Shown: in pieces, positions 1 to 6,386 of the stretch
Numbering within the stretch: position 1 is the first letter of the stretch
Layout: each line of letters starts with the position of its first letter
Assembly (NCBI GenBank): GCA_045589735.1
Contig: JAZNPQ010000022.1
Coordinates: forward strand, 1 to 12,429
Origin: RGIG3994 sp045589735
GTDB lineage: Bacteria; Bacillota; Clostridia; Oscillospirales; CAG-272
Reading direction: 5' to 3'
DNA: 12,429 nt
Position numbers and translations under genes: made by a program
Notes under the pieces: model-generated
What the model saw: only the letters and a program-made list of their open reading frames with translations
Told to the model about the DNA's origin: nothing
Database searches by the model: none

Positions 1-1
1 T

Positions 2-112
2 TCCTCTGTTCCCGCACACGTAGAGATGATGGGACTCATTGGAGCAGGTAACAACCCCATGGTCGGTATGACCGTCGCGGTTGCGGTTGCGATAGAAGAG
101 GCACTTAAATAA
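2..112 (+). CDS. C-terminal fragment, probable GGGtGRT family protein
   Basis: Only the last 36 codons and the TAA stop are in the window; the gene begins upstream of it. The visible tail contains SSVPAHVEMMGLIGAGNNPM and ends in an alternating Val/Ala run followed by IEEALK. From memory this matches the conserved C-terminus of the GGGtGRT protein family, a conserved anaerobe protein of unclear function that is often found near iron-sulfur scaffold genes. That identification rests on recall of the family tail, not on a search. The reading frame is clean, the codons look native, and the gene is followed by hairpins that fit transcription termination. With so little sequence, another enzyme family with a similar glycine-rich tail cannot be excluded. 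Confidence 0.6.
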   Translation, partial: SSVPAHVEMMGLIGAGNNPMVGMTVAVAVAIEEALK

Positions 113-136
113 ATTAAATTTGTCTTTGGCAAATGA

Positions 137-168
137 AATGCTCCGCAAGCCTTAGCTTGCGGAGCATT
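137..168 (+). terminator. perfect 14-bp hairpin downstream of the partial gene
   Basis: AATGCTCCGCAAGC (137-150) and GCTTGCGGAGCATT (155-168) form a perfect 14-bp stem around a CTTA loop. The hairpin starts 24 bases after the stop codon. It is followed by ATTATTATA rather than a solid T run, so it may act as a 3'-end stabiliser or together with the next hairpin at 175-197. Confidence 0.7.
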
Positions 169-174
169 ATTATA

Positions 175-197
175 AAGCTCTCGAGAGAGAGCTTTTT
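175..197 (+). terminator. second intrinsic terminator in tandem
   Basis: AAGCTCTC (175-182) pairs with GAGAGCTT (187-194) around a GAGA loop. The right arm runs into five T residues (193-197). This is a compact hairpin plus U-tract on the plus strand, placed six bases after the 137-168 hairpin, and together they look like a tandem terminator for the gene entering from the left. Confidence 0.65.
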
Positions 198-204
198 ACT
201 GCAA

Positions 205-257
205 TCAAAAAAGCAGACATATCATCACGGCATATAACCGTTTTGATATGTCTGCTT
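205..257 (-). terminator. intrinsic terminator of the solute-binding protein gene
   Basis: Read on the minus strand, a 13-14 bp stem (244-257 with 211-224) begins 12 bases after the stop codon of the 270-1787 gene and is followed by six T residues (complement of 206-211). Inside the loop, ACGG (227-230) can also pair with CCGT (238-241). This is a classic rho-independent terminator for the minus-strand gene. Confidence 0.9.
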
Positions 258-269
258 ATTAATTTTTAT

Positions 270-1787
270 TTACTTTTCAAGCTTTTCGTATGCTTCAATA
301 AAGGCACCAAGCTGATTTTCAGCTCTGGACTGATTTTTTCTGATGTAAGAGGAAGACGTGTTGTTCTTTTCTCTTATGATCATACGAGGAAGCGACTCGA
401 AGCCATCAAGAACAAGCCAGTGGGCAGCATCGAAGAACTTAGTGGAAATGATTATTTCTATCATTTCCGCAGAATCCTCGTCACGTGCGTTCTGCAGCTT
501 TGTTACTATCTCAAACATACTGGGAATAACAATATCGTTTGATGCAGCGCATATAGCCTCTATTATATTACCTGTTCTGTCCTTGTTATCATCTGTTGCA
601 GGTACCAGGAGCAACGGAATTGTATATCCTGAGTAGCTGTAATACTGTCCCTGATCCTCACTGAACATCGGCTGAGGAAGAATTCCGTAATCGTTTTCCA
701 TATTTGTAAAGAACGTGCCTATTTTCTGAAGAACTATATCACAGAAAAGCGCTCTTCCGGCTGAGAATATTGAGAAAGTTTTCTCGTGCAAAATCTCAGC
801 GGACTCGGTACCTTCGTAATGATCACTGAAATATGTTCCCTGCTGACACCATACTTCGATTACTGCGTCGAGCACTTCGTCAAGGCGGTCACGGTCATAC
901 GAAAGCTCAATGGTTTCTCCGTCGTTAATACAATAAGTAAAGCCCGAGCCGTAGAACAGGCCGTATCCTGCCTCGGTTGACCAACCGATCAGTGCAAATC
1001 TGTCATCATCAATATCATAACCGTCACTGTTATAGTCCTGAGCAAAGCCGTCCATATATTCAAGCATCTTGTCGATCGTCCATCCCTTCGACCTTACAAG
1101 ATCGTACGGCTCATCAAAGCCCTCTTGGCTGAAAAGATTCTTGTTGAAGCAGATAGACGATACAAAAAGATTCGATTTAACGCTGTATGCGCCGGAAAGC
1201 GAATACAGAGCGTCATTTATCATAAGAGAATCAATATATCCTTGGTCCCAATGGGAAGAGTAAATATCGATCTGATCATAGCTTGCAAGATTCGCAACTA
1301 TTCCCTTGGTGGAAAGCGTTATGGCAGAGCGGTTCTTTCCTGTGAACATATTGTAGTCGCCCTCGGTCCAGCCTGCCGAATACTGAGACTGAAGCACGGT
1401 TGCATAGTTGGTCTCGGTATCGGGAGTGGTCTCTATGTTAATATTAAAGAGTGTTTCAACCTTTGTGTTACGCGCGTATACCACGTCGTTGAGCGTGTCT
1501 CCGTTCGGAGAGTCACAGATAAAGTCTGTCTGAGCATTATCCTGCGTATTATAGTAAACCTTGAAGGTATAGCCGCCCCAGTCGTTGACCGTAACCTTAT
1601 CGAGCGCGCCGGGCACACTCTCGTCCGGAGTCGTGGTAACTGCGTCGGGATTTCCCGTTGTAGTAACAGATCCGGAGGTTGCCGCTGCATCTTGAGTATT
1701 TTCGTCGGGCTCGTCTTCTTTGTTACAGGCAACGAACAACGGCAGACACATCACAAGACACAAAAGAAGTGCAATAATTCTTTTCAT
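270..1787 (-). CDS. extracellular solute-binding lipoprotein (family 1-like, probable sugar ABC transporter type)
   Basis: Predicted 505-residue exported lipoprotein. It has a Lys-Arg N-terminus, a hydrophobic segment (about residues 4-20) and a lipobox-like LFVAC with the lipidated Cys at position 21. A Thr/Asp-rich linker (about 22-65) should span the cell wall, and a two-lobed binding-protein body follows. Family-type signs include the N-lobe phrase VVYARNTKVETLFNI and an acidic EF-hand-like loop, DYNSDGYDIDDDRF (251-264), as seen in sugar-binding proteins of gut Clostridia. Known role of such proteins: capturing a sugar or oligosaccharide for an ABC importer. No permease or ATPase gene lies beside it, so the ligand and partner are unknown. 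The ATG is supported by AAGGAG seven bases upstream, and the gene has its own promoter (1886-1915) and terminator. The family call is firm; the substrate is not. Confidence 0.85.
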   Translation of the reverse strand: MKRIIALLLCLVMCLPLFVACNKEDEPDENTQDAAATSGSVTTTGNPDAVTTTPDESVPGALDKVTVNDWGGYTFKVYYNTQDNAQTDFICDSPNGDTLNDVVYARNTKVETLFNINIETTPDTETNYATVLQSQYSAGWTEGDYNMFTGKNRSAITLSTKGIVANLASYDQIDIYSSHWDQGYIDSLMINDALYSLSGAYSVKSNLFVSSICFNKNLFSQEGFDEPYDLVRSKGWTIDKMLEYMDGFAQDYNSDGYDIDDDRFALIGWSTEAGYGLFYGSGFTYCINDGETIELSYDRDRLDEVLDAVIEVWCQQGTYFSDHYEGTESAEILHEKTFSIFSAGRALFCDIVLQKIGTFFTNMENDYGILPQPMFSEDQGQYYSYSGYTIPLLLVPATDDNKDRTGNIIEAICAASNDIVIPSMFEIVTKLQNARDEDSAEMIEIIISTKFFDAAHWLVLDGFESLPRMIIREKNNTSSSYIRKNQSRAENQLGAFIEAYEKLEK

Positions 1788-1822
1788 AATTTGTCTCCTT
1801 ATTATGTTTTTTTACAAAATAT

Positions 1823-1858
1823 AGGCTTGCCGCGCTTTTAGCTACGGCTCGTTCGCCT
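1823..1858 (-). other. hairpin in the 5' leader of the solute-binding protein mRNA
   Basis: Within the predicted ~90-nt leader, the minus strand can form an outer AGGC/GCCT stem. Inside it is a GCCGT-A-GC / GCGCGGC stem with one bulged A and a TAAAA loop. This GC-rich element sits between an AT-rich promoter and an AT-rich ribosome binding site. It might stabilise the mRNA or have a regulatory role. It is not recognised as a known riboswitch. Confidence 0.35.
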
Positions 1859-1885
1859 ACAAATGCCACTTTGACATCTACGGTA

Positions 1886-1915
1886 AGTATAGCACATAAC
1901 CATAGAAATTGTCAA
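1886..1915 (-). promoter_or_regulatory. sigma-A-type promoter of the solute-binding protein gene
   Basis: On the minus strand, TTGACA (1910-1915) is followed by an 18-base spacer and TATACT (1886-1891). Predicted transcription starts near 1879, giving a leader of about 90 nt before the ATG at 1787. It lies between the typA stop and this gene, so the lipoprotein need not depend on typA transcription. Confidence 0.85.
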
Positions 1916-1968
1916 TACATTTATTAAAAATTTAACATTTTTGTGAATAATGCCAAATCGTGCGAGGC

Positions 1969-3807
1969 TTAATTCGTTACCTCACCCTTTTTGACCTTGC
2001 TCTGCCATTTTAGACGAAGCTCCGTGTTAAGTATACGCTTTCTTATGCGTATTGTTTTGGGCGTGACCTCTATAAGCTCGTCGTCGTTGATAAATTCTAT
2101 AGCCTCTTCAAGCGTGAAGATAACCGGCGGAGTCAGGAGCAGCTTTTCGTCAGCTCCCGTCGAGCGTATTGCCGTAAGGTGCTTCTTTTTACAGGGATTT
2201 ATCGCGATATCCTCATTTTTCGGATTCATACCCACGACCATTCCCTCATAGACCGGGGTCTGCACTCCGACAAAGAGCTGTCCTCTGTCCTGCGAGTTAT
2301 AAAGTCCGTAGCTTGTCGTCTCACCCGTTTCGGATGCGACAAGGGAGCCTGTAAAGCGCATCGTGACCTCGCCGCGATAGGGAGCGTAGCCGTCAAAGAG
2401 AGTATTTATAACGCCCTCTCCGTGTGTGTCGGTCAAAAATTCCGAGCGGTATCCGAGCAGACAGCGCGACGGTATTCTGTATATTATACGCGTACGGCTT
2501 CCGACGGGGTTCATCTCGATAAGGTCGCCCTTACGCTGACCGAGCTTTGTTACGACTGCGCCAACGTACTCCGAGGGTACGTCAAGCGTCGCAAGCTCCA
2601 TAGGCTCGCTCTTGACGCCGTCAATAGTTTTAAACAGCACGCGCGGATTCGAGCAGCAAAGCTCAAAGCCCTCGCGGCGCATATTTTCAATGAGAATTGA
2701 AAGATGCATCTCGCCTCTGCCCGCGACTCTGAACTCATCTGTGGTGTCACCGTCCGAGACACGGAGAGACACGTCCTTAAGCAGCTCGCGGTAAAGTCTT
2801 GCTCTTATCTGACGCGAGGTTACAAACTTACCCTCTTTGCCCGCAAACGGACTTGTATTGACCGCAAAGGTCATTTCCATTGTCGGCTCGCTTATCTTTA
2901 CAAATTCAAGCGGTTCGGGGTGTGCTGTGTCGGTTATGGTATCGCCTATCGAAATATCCTCAGCGCCCGCAAACGCAACGATATCTCCGACCTTCGCCGT
3001 TTCCACCTGCGTTTTTCCAAGACCGTCGTACTGATAAAGCGACACGATCTTTGAGCGTCTCGGCTTTGCGTCGGAATGGAAATTACATATAGAAATATCC
3101 TGATTCTGCCTTATCTGACCGCGCTCGATACGTCCTATACCGATACGTCCGACGTATTCGTTGTAGTCTATCGACGAAACGAGAAGCTGTAGCGGCTCGT
3201 TTTCCTCTCCCTCGGGAGCTTTCATATATTCAAGGATAGTCTCAAAGAGAGGAGTAAGGTCTTTGCCCTCTTCCTCGGGCGAATATGCCGCTGTGCCGTC
3301 ACGTCCCGAGCAGAAGAGCATGGGGCTGTCAAGCTGCTCGTCGGTCGCGTTTAGATCCATAAGCAGCTCAAGCACCTCGTCGATGACCTCGTGAATACGC
3401 GCGTCGGGCTTGTCTATTTTATTGACAACGACGATAACGCGGTGATTCAGCTCAAGTGCGCGCTGAAGCACGAATCTCGTCTGCGGCATAGGTCCTTCCG
3501 CCGCGTCAACAAGCAAAAGAACGCCATTTACCATTTTGAGTATACGCTCGACCTCACCGCCGAAGTCTGCGTGTCCCGGTGTGTCTATTATGTTTATTTT
3601 TACGTCCTTATAGCGAATTGCCGTATTCTTCGCAAGTATCGTAATACCGCGCTCACGCTCGATATCACCCGAGTCCATAACTCTGTCGGTGGTCGCCTGA
3701 TTTTCACGGTAAACTCCGCCCTGCTTTAACATCTGGTCTACGAGCGTTGTTTTTCCGTGGTCAACGTGTGCGATTATTGCAATATTTCTCAAATCTTCTC
3801 TAACCAC
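1969..3807 (-). CDS. typA: translational GTPase TypA/BipA
   Basis: Ribosome-associated GTPase of the EF-G/LepA superfamily, known for roles in stress and low-temperature ribosome assembly. The GTPase motifs are intact (numbered from the chosen start): AHVDHGKTT (13-21), ERERGIT (50-56), DTPGH (75-79) and NKID (129-132). EF-G-like domains follow, and then the BipA C-terminal part with SYGLYNSQDRGQLFVG and the basic tail NPCKKKHLTAIRS. I choose GTG at 3805-3807 rather than TTG at 3826-3828. AGGAG lies seven bases before the GTG, inside the longer frame, and the resulting start (M-VREDLRNIAIIAHVDHGK) matches the family N-terminus. The product is 612 residues, normal for the family. It is transcribed divergently from the HAD gene. 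No clear terminator separates it from the downstream lipoprotein gene, so read-through is possible. Confidence 0.97.
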   Translation of the reverse strand: MVREDLRNIAIIAHVDHGKTTLVDQMLKQGGVYRENQATTDRVMDSGDIERERGITILAKNTAIRYKDVKINIIDTPGHADFGGEVERILKMVNGVLLLVDAAEGPMPQTRFVLQRALELNHRVIVVVNKIDKPDARIHEVIDEVLELLMDLNATDEQLDSPMLFCSGRDGTAAYSPEEEGKDLTPLFETILEYMKAPEGEENEPLQLLVSSIDYNEYVGRIGIGRIERGQIRQNQDISICNFHSDAKPRRSKIVSLYQYDGLGKTQVETAKVGDIVAFAGAEDISIGDTITDTAHPEPLEFVKISEPTMEMTFAVNTSPFAGKEGKFVTSRQIRARLYRELLKDVSLRVSDGDTTDEFRVAGRGEMHLSILIENMRREGFELCCSNPRVLFKTIDGVKSEPMELATLDVPSEYVGAVVTKLGQRKGDLIEMNPVGSRTRIIYRIPSRCLLGYRSEFLTDTHGEGVINTLFDGYAPYRGEVTMRFTGSLVASETGETTSYGLYNSQDRGQLFVGVQTPVYEGMVVGMNPKNEDIAINPCKKKHLTAIRSTGADEKLLLTPPVIFTLEEAIEFINDDELIEVTPKTIRIRKRILNTELRLKWQSKVKKGEVTN

Positions 3808-3850
3808 AATTTTTCTCCTGTTGATCAAGTAAATTTATTTCCAAATATGT

Positions 3851-3879
3851 ATTATATCATAAAATCCACGGAAAATAAA
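3851..3879 (-). promoter_or_regulatory. extended -10 promoter of typA
   Basis: On the minus strand TATAAT (complement of 3851-3856) is preceded by TG in the extended -10 position (complement of 3858-3859). The -35 is weak (TTATTT, complement of 3874-3879, 17-base spacer). Predicted transcription starts near 3844, about 37 nt before the GTG start. Confidence 0.6.
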
Positions 3880-3901
3880 TAGTTTTTGAATATTTTTTGC
3901 G

Positions 3902-3930
3902 TTGACAGCGTCATTTTTTTATGTTATACT
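3902..3930 (+). promoter_or_regulatory. consensus promoter of the HAD hydrolase gene
   Basis: TTGACA (3902-3907), a 17-base spacer and TATACT (3925-3930) preceded by TG in the extended -10 position. Transcription is predicted to start near 3937, giving a leader of about 23 nt that includes GGGGGA (3949-3954) before the ATG at 3960. Confidence 0.9.
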
Positions 3931-3959
3931 ACGAAAAATGACTTTTTTGGGGGATTTTT

Positions 3960-4628
3960 ATGTTTAAAAATATAAAAGCAGTAATTTTTGACCTTGACGG
4001 CACACTCGCCGACACTATCTGGGAGATACGCGAGGGAGCAAACGCCGCGCGCGCCGAGATGGGTCTTCCGCCTATCAGCTACGATGATGTAAAAAGAGGA
4101 ATAAACGCAGGCGTACGCCACCTTGTAAAGACCTCGATAATCGACCCCTCAAGAGCCGATGACGAGAAGCATATCGACGATATGCAAAGACGCTATATTG
4201 CGGCGTACGGCAGAGTTTTTGACAAGACCGAAAAGCCCTACGACGGACTGACCGAGGTCGTGGCAGAGCTTCGAAAAAGAGGATTTAAGCTCGCGGTGCT
4301 GTCTAATAAGCCCGACGAATTCGTGCGCGTGCTTGCGGCGAAGCTTTTTGGAGAAGATACCTTTGTGACCGCAAGGGGCCCTGCCGAGGGCGGTGCGCGA
4401 AAGCCCGACCCCGCGCTAACGCTTACCGTTATGCGTGAAATAGACACGACGATAAGACCCGACGAGTGTGTTTTTGTCGGTGACAGCAACGTAGATATAG
4501 AAACAGCAAAGAACGCGGGAATGTATTCTGTCGGTGTTTCGTGGGGATACCGAGGACGGGAATTTTTAGAGAAATATTCCCCCGACGCGATAATCGACAC
4601 GCCCGAAGAGCTTTTAAAGCTTTTTTGA
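3960..4628 (+). CDS. HAD-superfamily hydrolase, phosphoglycolate phosphatase-like
   Basis: Cytosolic 222-residue phosphatase of the haloacid dehalogenase superfamily, Gph/PGP-like branch. All four catalytic motifs are present: DLDGT (11-15; nucleophile Asp11, general acid/base Asp13), LSNK with Ser115, Lys148 in RKPDP, and GDSNVD (174-179) supplying the acidic Mg-binding residues. Residues about 18-85 form the four-helix C1 cap expected of this branch. Such enzymes remove phosphate from small molecules, with 2-phosphoglycolate salvage the usual annotation; the true substrate cannot be read from sequence. The ATG follows a G-rich ribosome binding site, and the gene has a very strong promoter of its own. 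It is divergent from typA. The next gene starts 57 bases after the stop but has a separate promoter, and no terminator hairpin is obvious between them. Confidence 0.92.
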   Translation: MFKNIKAVIFDLDGTLADTIWEIREGANAARAEMGLPPISYDDVKRGINAGVRHLVKTSIIDPSRADDEKHIDDMQRRYIAAYGRVFDKTEKPYDGLTEVVAELRKRGFKLAVLSNKPDEFVRVLAAKLFGEDTFVTARGPAEGGARKPDPALTLTVMREIDTTIRPDECVFVGDSNVDIETAKNAGMYSVGVSWGYRGREFLEKYSPDAIIDTPEELLKLF

Positions 4629-4636
4629 TAATTATA

Positions 4637-4665
4637 TTGACATCTTTTGAATATAATGTTATACT
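4637..4665 (+). promoter_or_regulatory. near-perfect promoter of the small acidic protein gene
   Basis: TTGACA (4637-4642), a 17-base spacer and TATACT (4660-4665) preceded by TG (4657-4658). It lies directly after the HAD stop codon. Transcription should start near 4672, only about 14 nt before the first in-frame ATG (4686) and about 50 nt before the second (4722). Confidence 0.88.
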
Positions 4666-4685
4666 GATATTGCGTAAAGCAAAAG

Positions 4686-4937
4686 ATGTACGATGTCGAG
4701 TTCGATGAGGGTATCGAAACGATGTACACCGTAGAATGCGAGGATTCCGGCGCAACAGTTATTGAGTTTGAGTCCAGCAAGGACGCAAAGGCATTCGTTG
4801 AGGCCATGGAAGATTATATTAATGATCTCGACGAGGACGACGAGGAGTACGAGATATATGAAGATGCAGTTATCGAGCGTTCCGGCAAGATAGTTATCGT
4901 TGCTCAGAACGACGATATCGTTGACGAGATCTGGTAA
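4686..4937 (+). CDS. small highly acidic protein of unknown function
   Basis: I do not recognise this family. The 83-residue product has no signal peptide or membrane segment and should be cytosolic. It is dominated by Asp/Glu, with a dense block DLDEDDEEYEIYED near residues 48-61, and it ends with the hydrophobic strand-like piece KIVIVAQNDDIVDEIW. The pattern of a strand pair, a helix (about 30-45), an acidic loop and final strands suggests a small alpha/beta fold. The start is uncertain. ATG 4686 would leave a 14-nt leader with only AAAAG before it. The in-frame ATG at 4722 (MYTVECEDSGA...) has GAGGG upstream and a more normal leader, giving 71 residues. Codon choice is coding-like throughout. 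A consensus promoter and a strong terminator make it a single-gene, probably abundantly expressed unit. Confidence 0.8.
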   Translation: MYDVEFDEGIETMYTVECEDSGATVIEFESSKDAKAFVEAMEDYINDLDEDDEEYEIYEDAVIERSGKIVIVAQNDDIVDEIW

Positions 4938-4950
4938 GAAAATTATTACA

Positions 4951-4986
4951 TAAAATACCGTTTGACCTAAGTCAAACGGTATTTTA
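4951..4986. terminator. bidirectional terminator between convergent genes
   Basis: A perfect 16-bp stem (4951-4966 with 4971-4986) closes a CTAA loop. The outer arms are AT-rich (TAAAAT/ATTTTA), giving U-rich 3' ends on both strands. It lies 13 bases after the acidic-protein stop and touches the 3' end of the minus-strand flavin reductase gene, so one hairpin can serve both convergent genes. Confidence 0.9.
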
Positions 4987-5487
4987 TTACTTCACAATCG
5001 CTTTTTCTATCTCGCAGATATAGAATTTATGGAAATCGTCGGTCGGATAGTGGGAAAGCTCGTCGGGTATTATAAAATTCTCTTTTTTCAGAAAATCGGC
5101 ATACAGCTTTTTGCAGATAAGTGTAAGCCTCGCCTTCTCAAATACAGGAACACCGTCGATCATTTCATAGTCGAGTCCTGCGTCCTTTAGCTTGTCGGAA
5201 TCGCGTCCGCTATACCTTCCGCAGTGTGCCAGCGCATCTCGGCAGTCCTTGCCGAAAAACGAAAAGCTGAGTCTGTCGGACTCCTCGGCAAGTCCGTATG
5301 TATAACGCTGCGGTCTTATGTAACATATACAGACAGGCTTGTTCCAGAGAACGCCGAGCGTTCCCCAGCTTGCGGTCATTGCGTTTGCCCTCTCGCCGTC
5401 GGGCGCGCCTATCAGCATCCATTCCTTACCTATAAGATCTATCGCGTCACTTACCTTGGATATGCTTATTTCTTTAAATTCTTTCAT
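4987..5487 (-). CDS. flavin reductase-like FMN-binding split-barrel protein
   Basis: Cytosolic 166-residue protein resembling the flavin reductase-like domain family (FMN-binding split barrel). Recognisable pieces are NAMTASWGTLGVLWNKP (35-51), where family members contact the FMN phosphate, VCICYIRPQRYT (52-63), SFSFFG (74-79) and CGRYSGRDSDKLKDAGL (89-105), the counterpart of the family SGRD..K..AGL segment. Related proteins use FMN for NAD(P)H-dependent flavin reduction or act as uncharacterised flavoproteins; no partner oxygenase is nearby. Length is normal for the family. ATG at 5487 has TGAGGT about seven bases upstream. It is a single gene that converges on the acidic-protein gene and shares its terminator. 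No convincing promoter was found, only an AT-rich stretch (5500-5545). The family call is good; the reaction is unassigned. Confidence 0.85.
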   Translation of the reverse strand: MKEFKEISISKVSDAIDLIGKEWMLIGAPDGERANAMTASWGTLGVLWNKPVCICYIRPQRYTYGLAEESDRLSFSFFGKDCRDALAHCGRYSGRDSDKLKDAGLDYEMIDGVPVFEKARLTLICKKLYADFLKKENFIIPDELSHYPTDDFHKFYICEIEKAIVK

Positions 5488-5549
5488 AGCAATACCTCAT
5501 TATTCTTACTTACTTATAATATATTCGTCTTGTTTTAAAAAATTCTTCT

Positions 5550-5582
5550 TAAAACCAACGCCGCGCAAAACACGCGGCGTTG
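5550..5582 (-). terminator. intrinsic terminator of the CpsC/CpsD-like operon
   Basis: CAACGCCGCG (5556-5565) pairs with CGCGGCGTTG (5573-5582) around a seven-base loop. On the minus strand it begins seven bases after the 5589 stop and is followed by GGTTTT (T run from 5554 to 5551). It is a GC-rich stem with a U-tract in the correct orientation. Confidence 0.85.
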
Positions 5583-5588
5583 TTATGT

Positions 5589-6344
5589 TTATAACTTATT
5601 ATTTAATTTGCTTACGTTTGTAAGTATAGTTCCTATAATATTTCCGCCGTTTGCCTTGAGCTTTTCGATCGCGACTTTTGCTGCTTTGCCATCGGTTCGT
5701 TCAGAGCGTACCGTAAACAGATATCCCGTTATGCTCTCAGAAATAACGCTGGCGTCTGCATAGTCACAGACCGGCGGCAGACAGACAATGACCATTTCGT
5801 ATACTGTCTTTGCCCTTTCAAGCATTTCTTCAAATGACTTGGAAGCCAAAAGCTCAGAGGGGTTAGCAGGCACAGCTCCTGCAGGAATTATATCAAGACT
5901 GTCTATTCCCGACGGTATCGCCGCTCCCGACATATCAAGTATTCCGGCGTCAGAGAGCGAGAGTATATCCGAAAGACCTCTTTCGGCTTTGAGACCGAAC
6001 AGCTGGGTCATTTTCGGTGTCCTCATATTTGCTTCTAACAAAAGTGTCTTTTTGCCAAGCTGCGCAAACGATATTGCCAAATTTGCCGCAGTCACGGAGT
6101 TTCCGTCATTCTTTTTTGATGAAACGACAGCGAACAAGGGACAGTATTCGTGCTTTGTATTATTGAGAAGGTACGCACGAATATGCTTATACGCCTCGTC
6201 GATCTCTTTCAAGCTGTTAAATCCAAGCAGATTTTTACTGCGCTTTATTTCTTTCGGTCTCTTGACCTTCGGCGTTTCCTCTTTCGGTTCTTTCTCTTTT
6301 GACAAAACGGACGCTGTATCAGCTATTTTTTTCTTTTTCATCAT
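5589..6344 (-). CDS. CpsD/BY-kinase-like P-loop protein with degenerate ATP site (probable pseudokinase)
   Basis: A 251-residue protein with the fold signature of bacterial tyrosine kinases that partner Wzz-type adaptors (CpsD/CapB/YwqD). It has a basic N-terminal region (1-47), the ELxR-like segment EIDEAYKHIRAYL (47-59) and a Rossmann-like ATPase core ending in NVSKLN. The key motifs are altered. Walker A reads KKNDGNSVTAANLA (77-90), with Asn82 where the family has the catalytic Lys. Walker A' reads LLLEANMRTP (101-110), with Glu104 and Asn106 in place of two Asp. Walker B reads MVIVCLPP (184-191), with Cys188 replacing Asp. The usual C-terminal tyrosine cluster is absent; the protein ends NNKL. 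The frame is open and undamaged, so this looks like a maintained non-catalytic homologue. It lies 42 bases downstream of its probable membrane adaptor. GGAAG directly precedes the two adjacent ATGs, so the second may be the real start. Confidence 0.85.
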   Translation of the reverse strand: MMKKKKIADTASVLSKEKEPKEETPKVKRPKEIKRSKNLLGFNSLKEIDEAYKHIRAYLLNNTKHEYCPLFAVVSSKKNDGNSVTAANLAISFAQLGKKTLLLEANMRTPKMTQLFGLKAERGLSDILSLSDAGILDMSGAAIPSGIDSLDIIPAGAVPANPSELLASKSFEEMLERAKTVYEMVIVCLPPVCDYADASVISESITGYLFTVRSERTDGKAAKVAIEKLKANGGNIIGTILTNVSKLNNKL

Positions 6345-6386
6345 CTTCCAAAACCCTTTCTCAAAAAACTAACTCCGACATTCCTT

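Noticed and set aside
1125..1841. 238-codon plus-strand open frame opposite the solute-binding protein
   Set aside because: Antisense shadow of a lipoprotein gene that has a promoter, ribosome binding site and terminator. Its translation has no coherent motif.
1871..1899. Plus-strand TTGACA upstream of the lipoprotein gene as a promoter
   Set aside because: The base spacing gives no acceptable -10 (ACATAA), and no plus-strand gene follows.
1916..1968. Terminator for typA
   Set aside because: Only a weak AT-only hairpin (AAAAAT/ATTTTT) is present; it is not strong enough to call.
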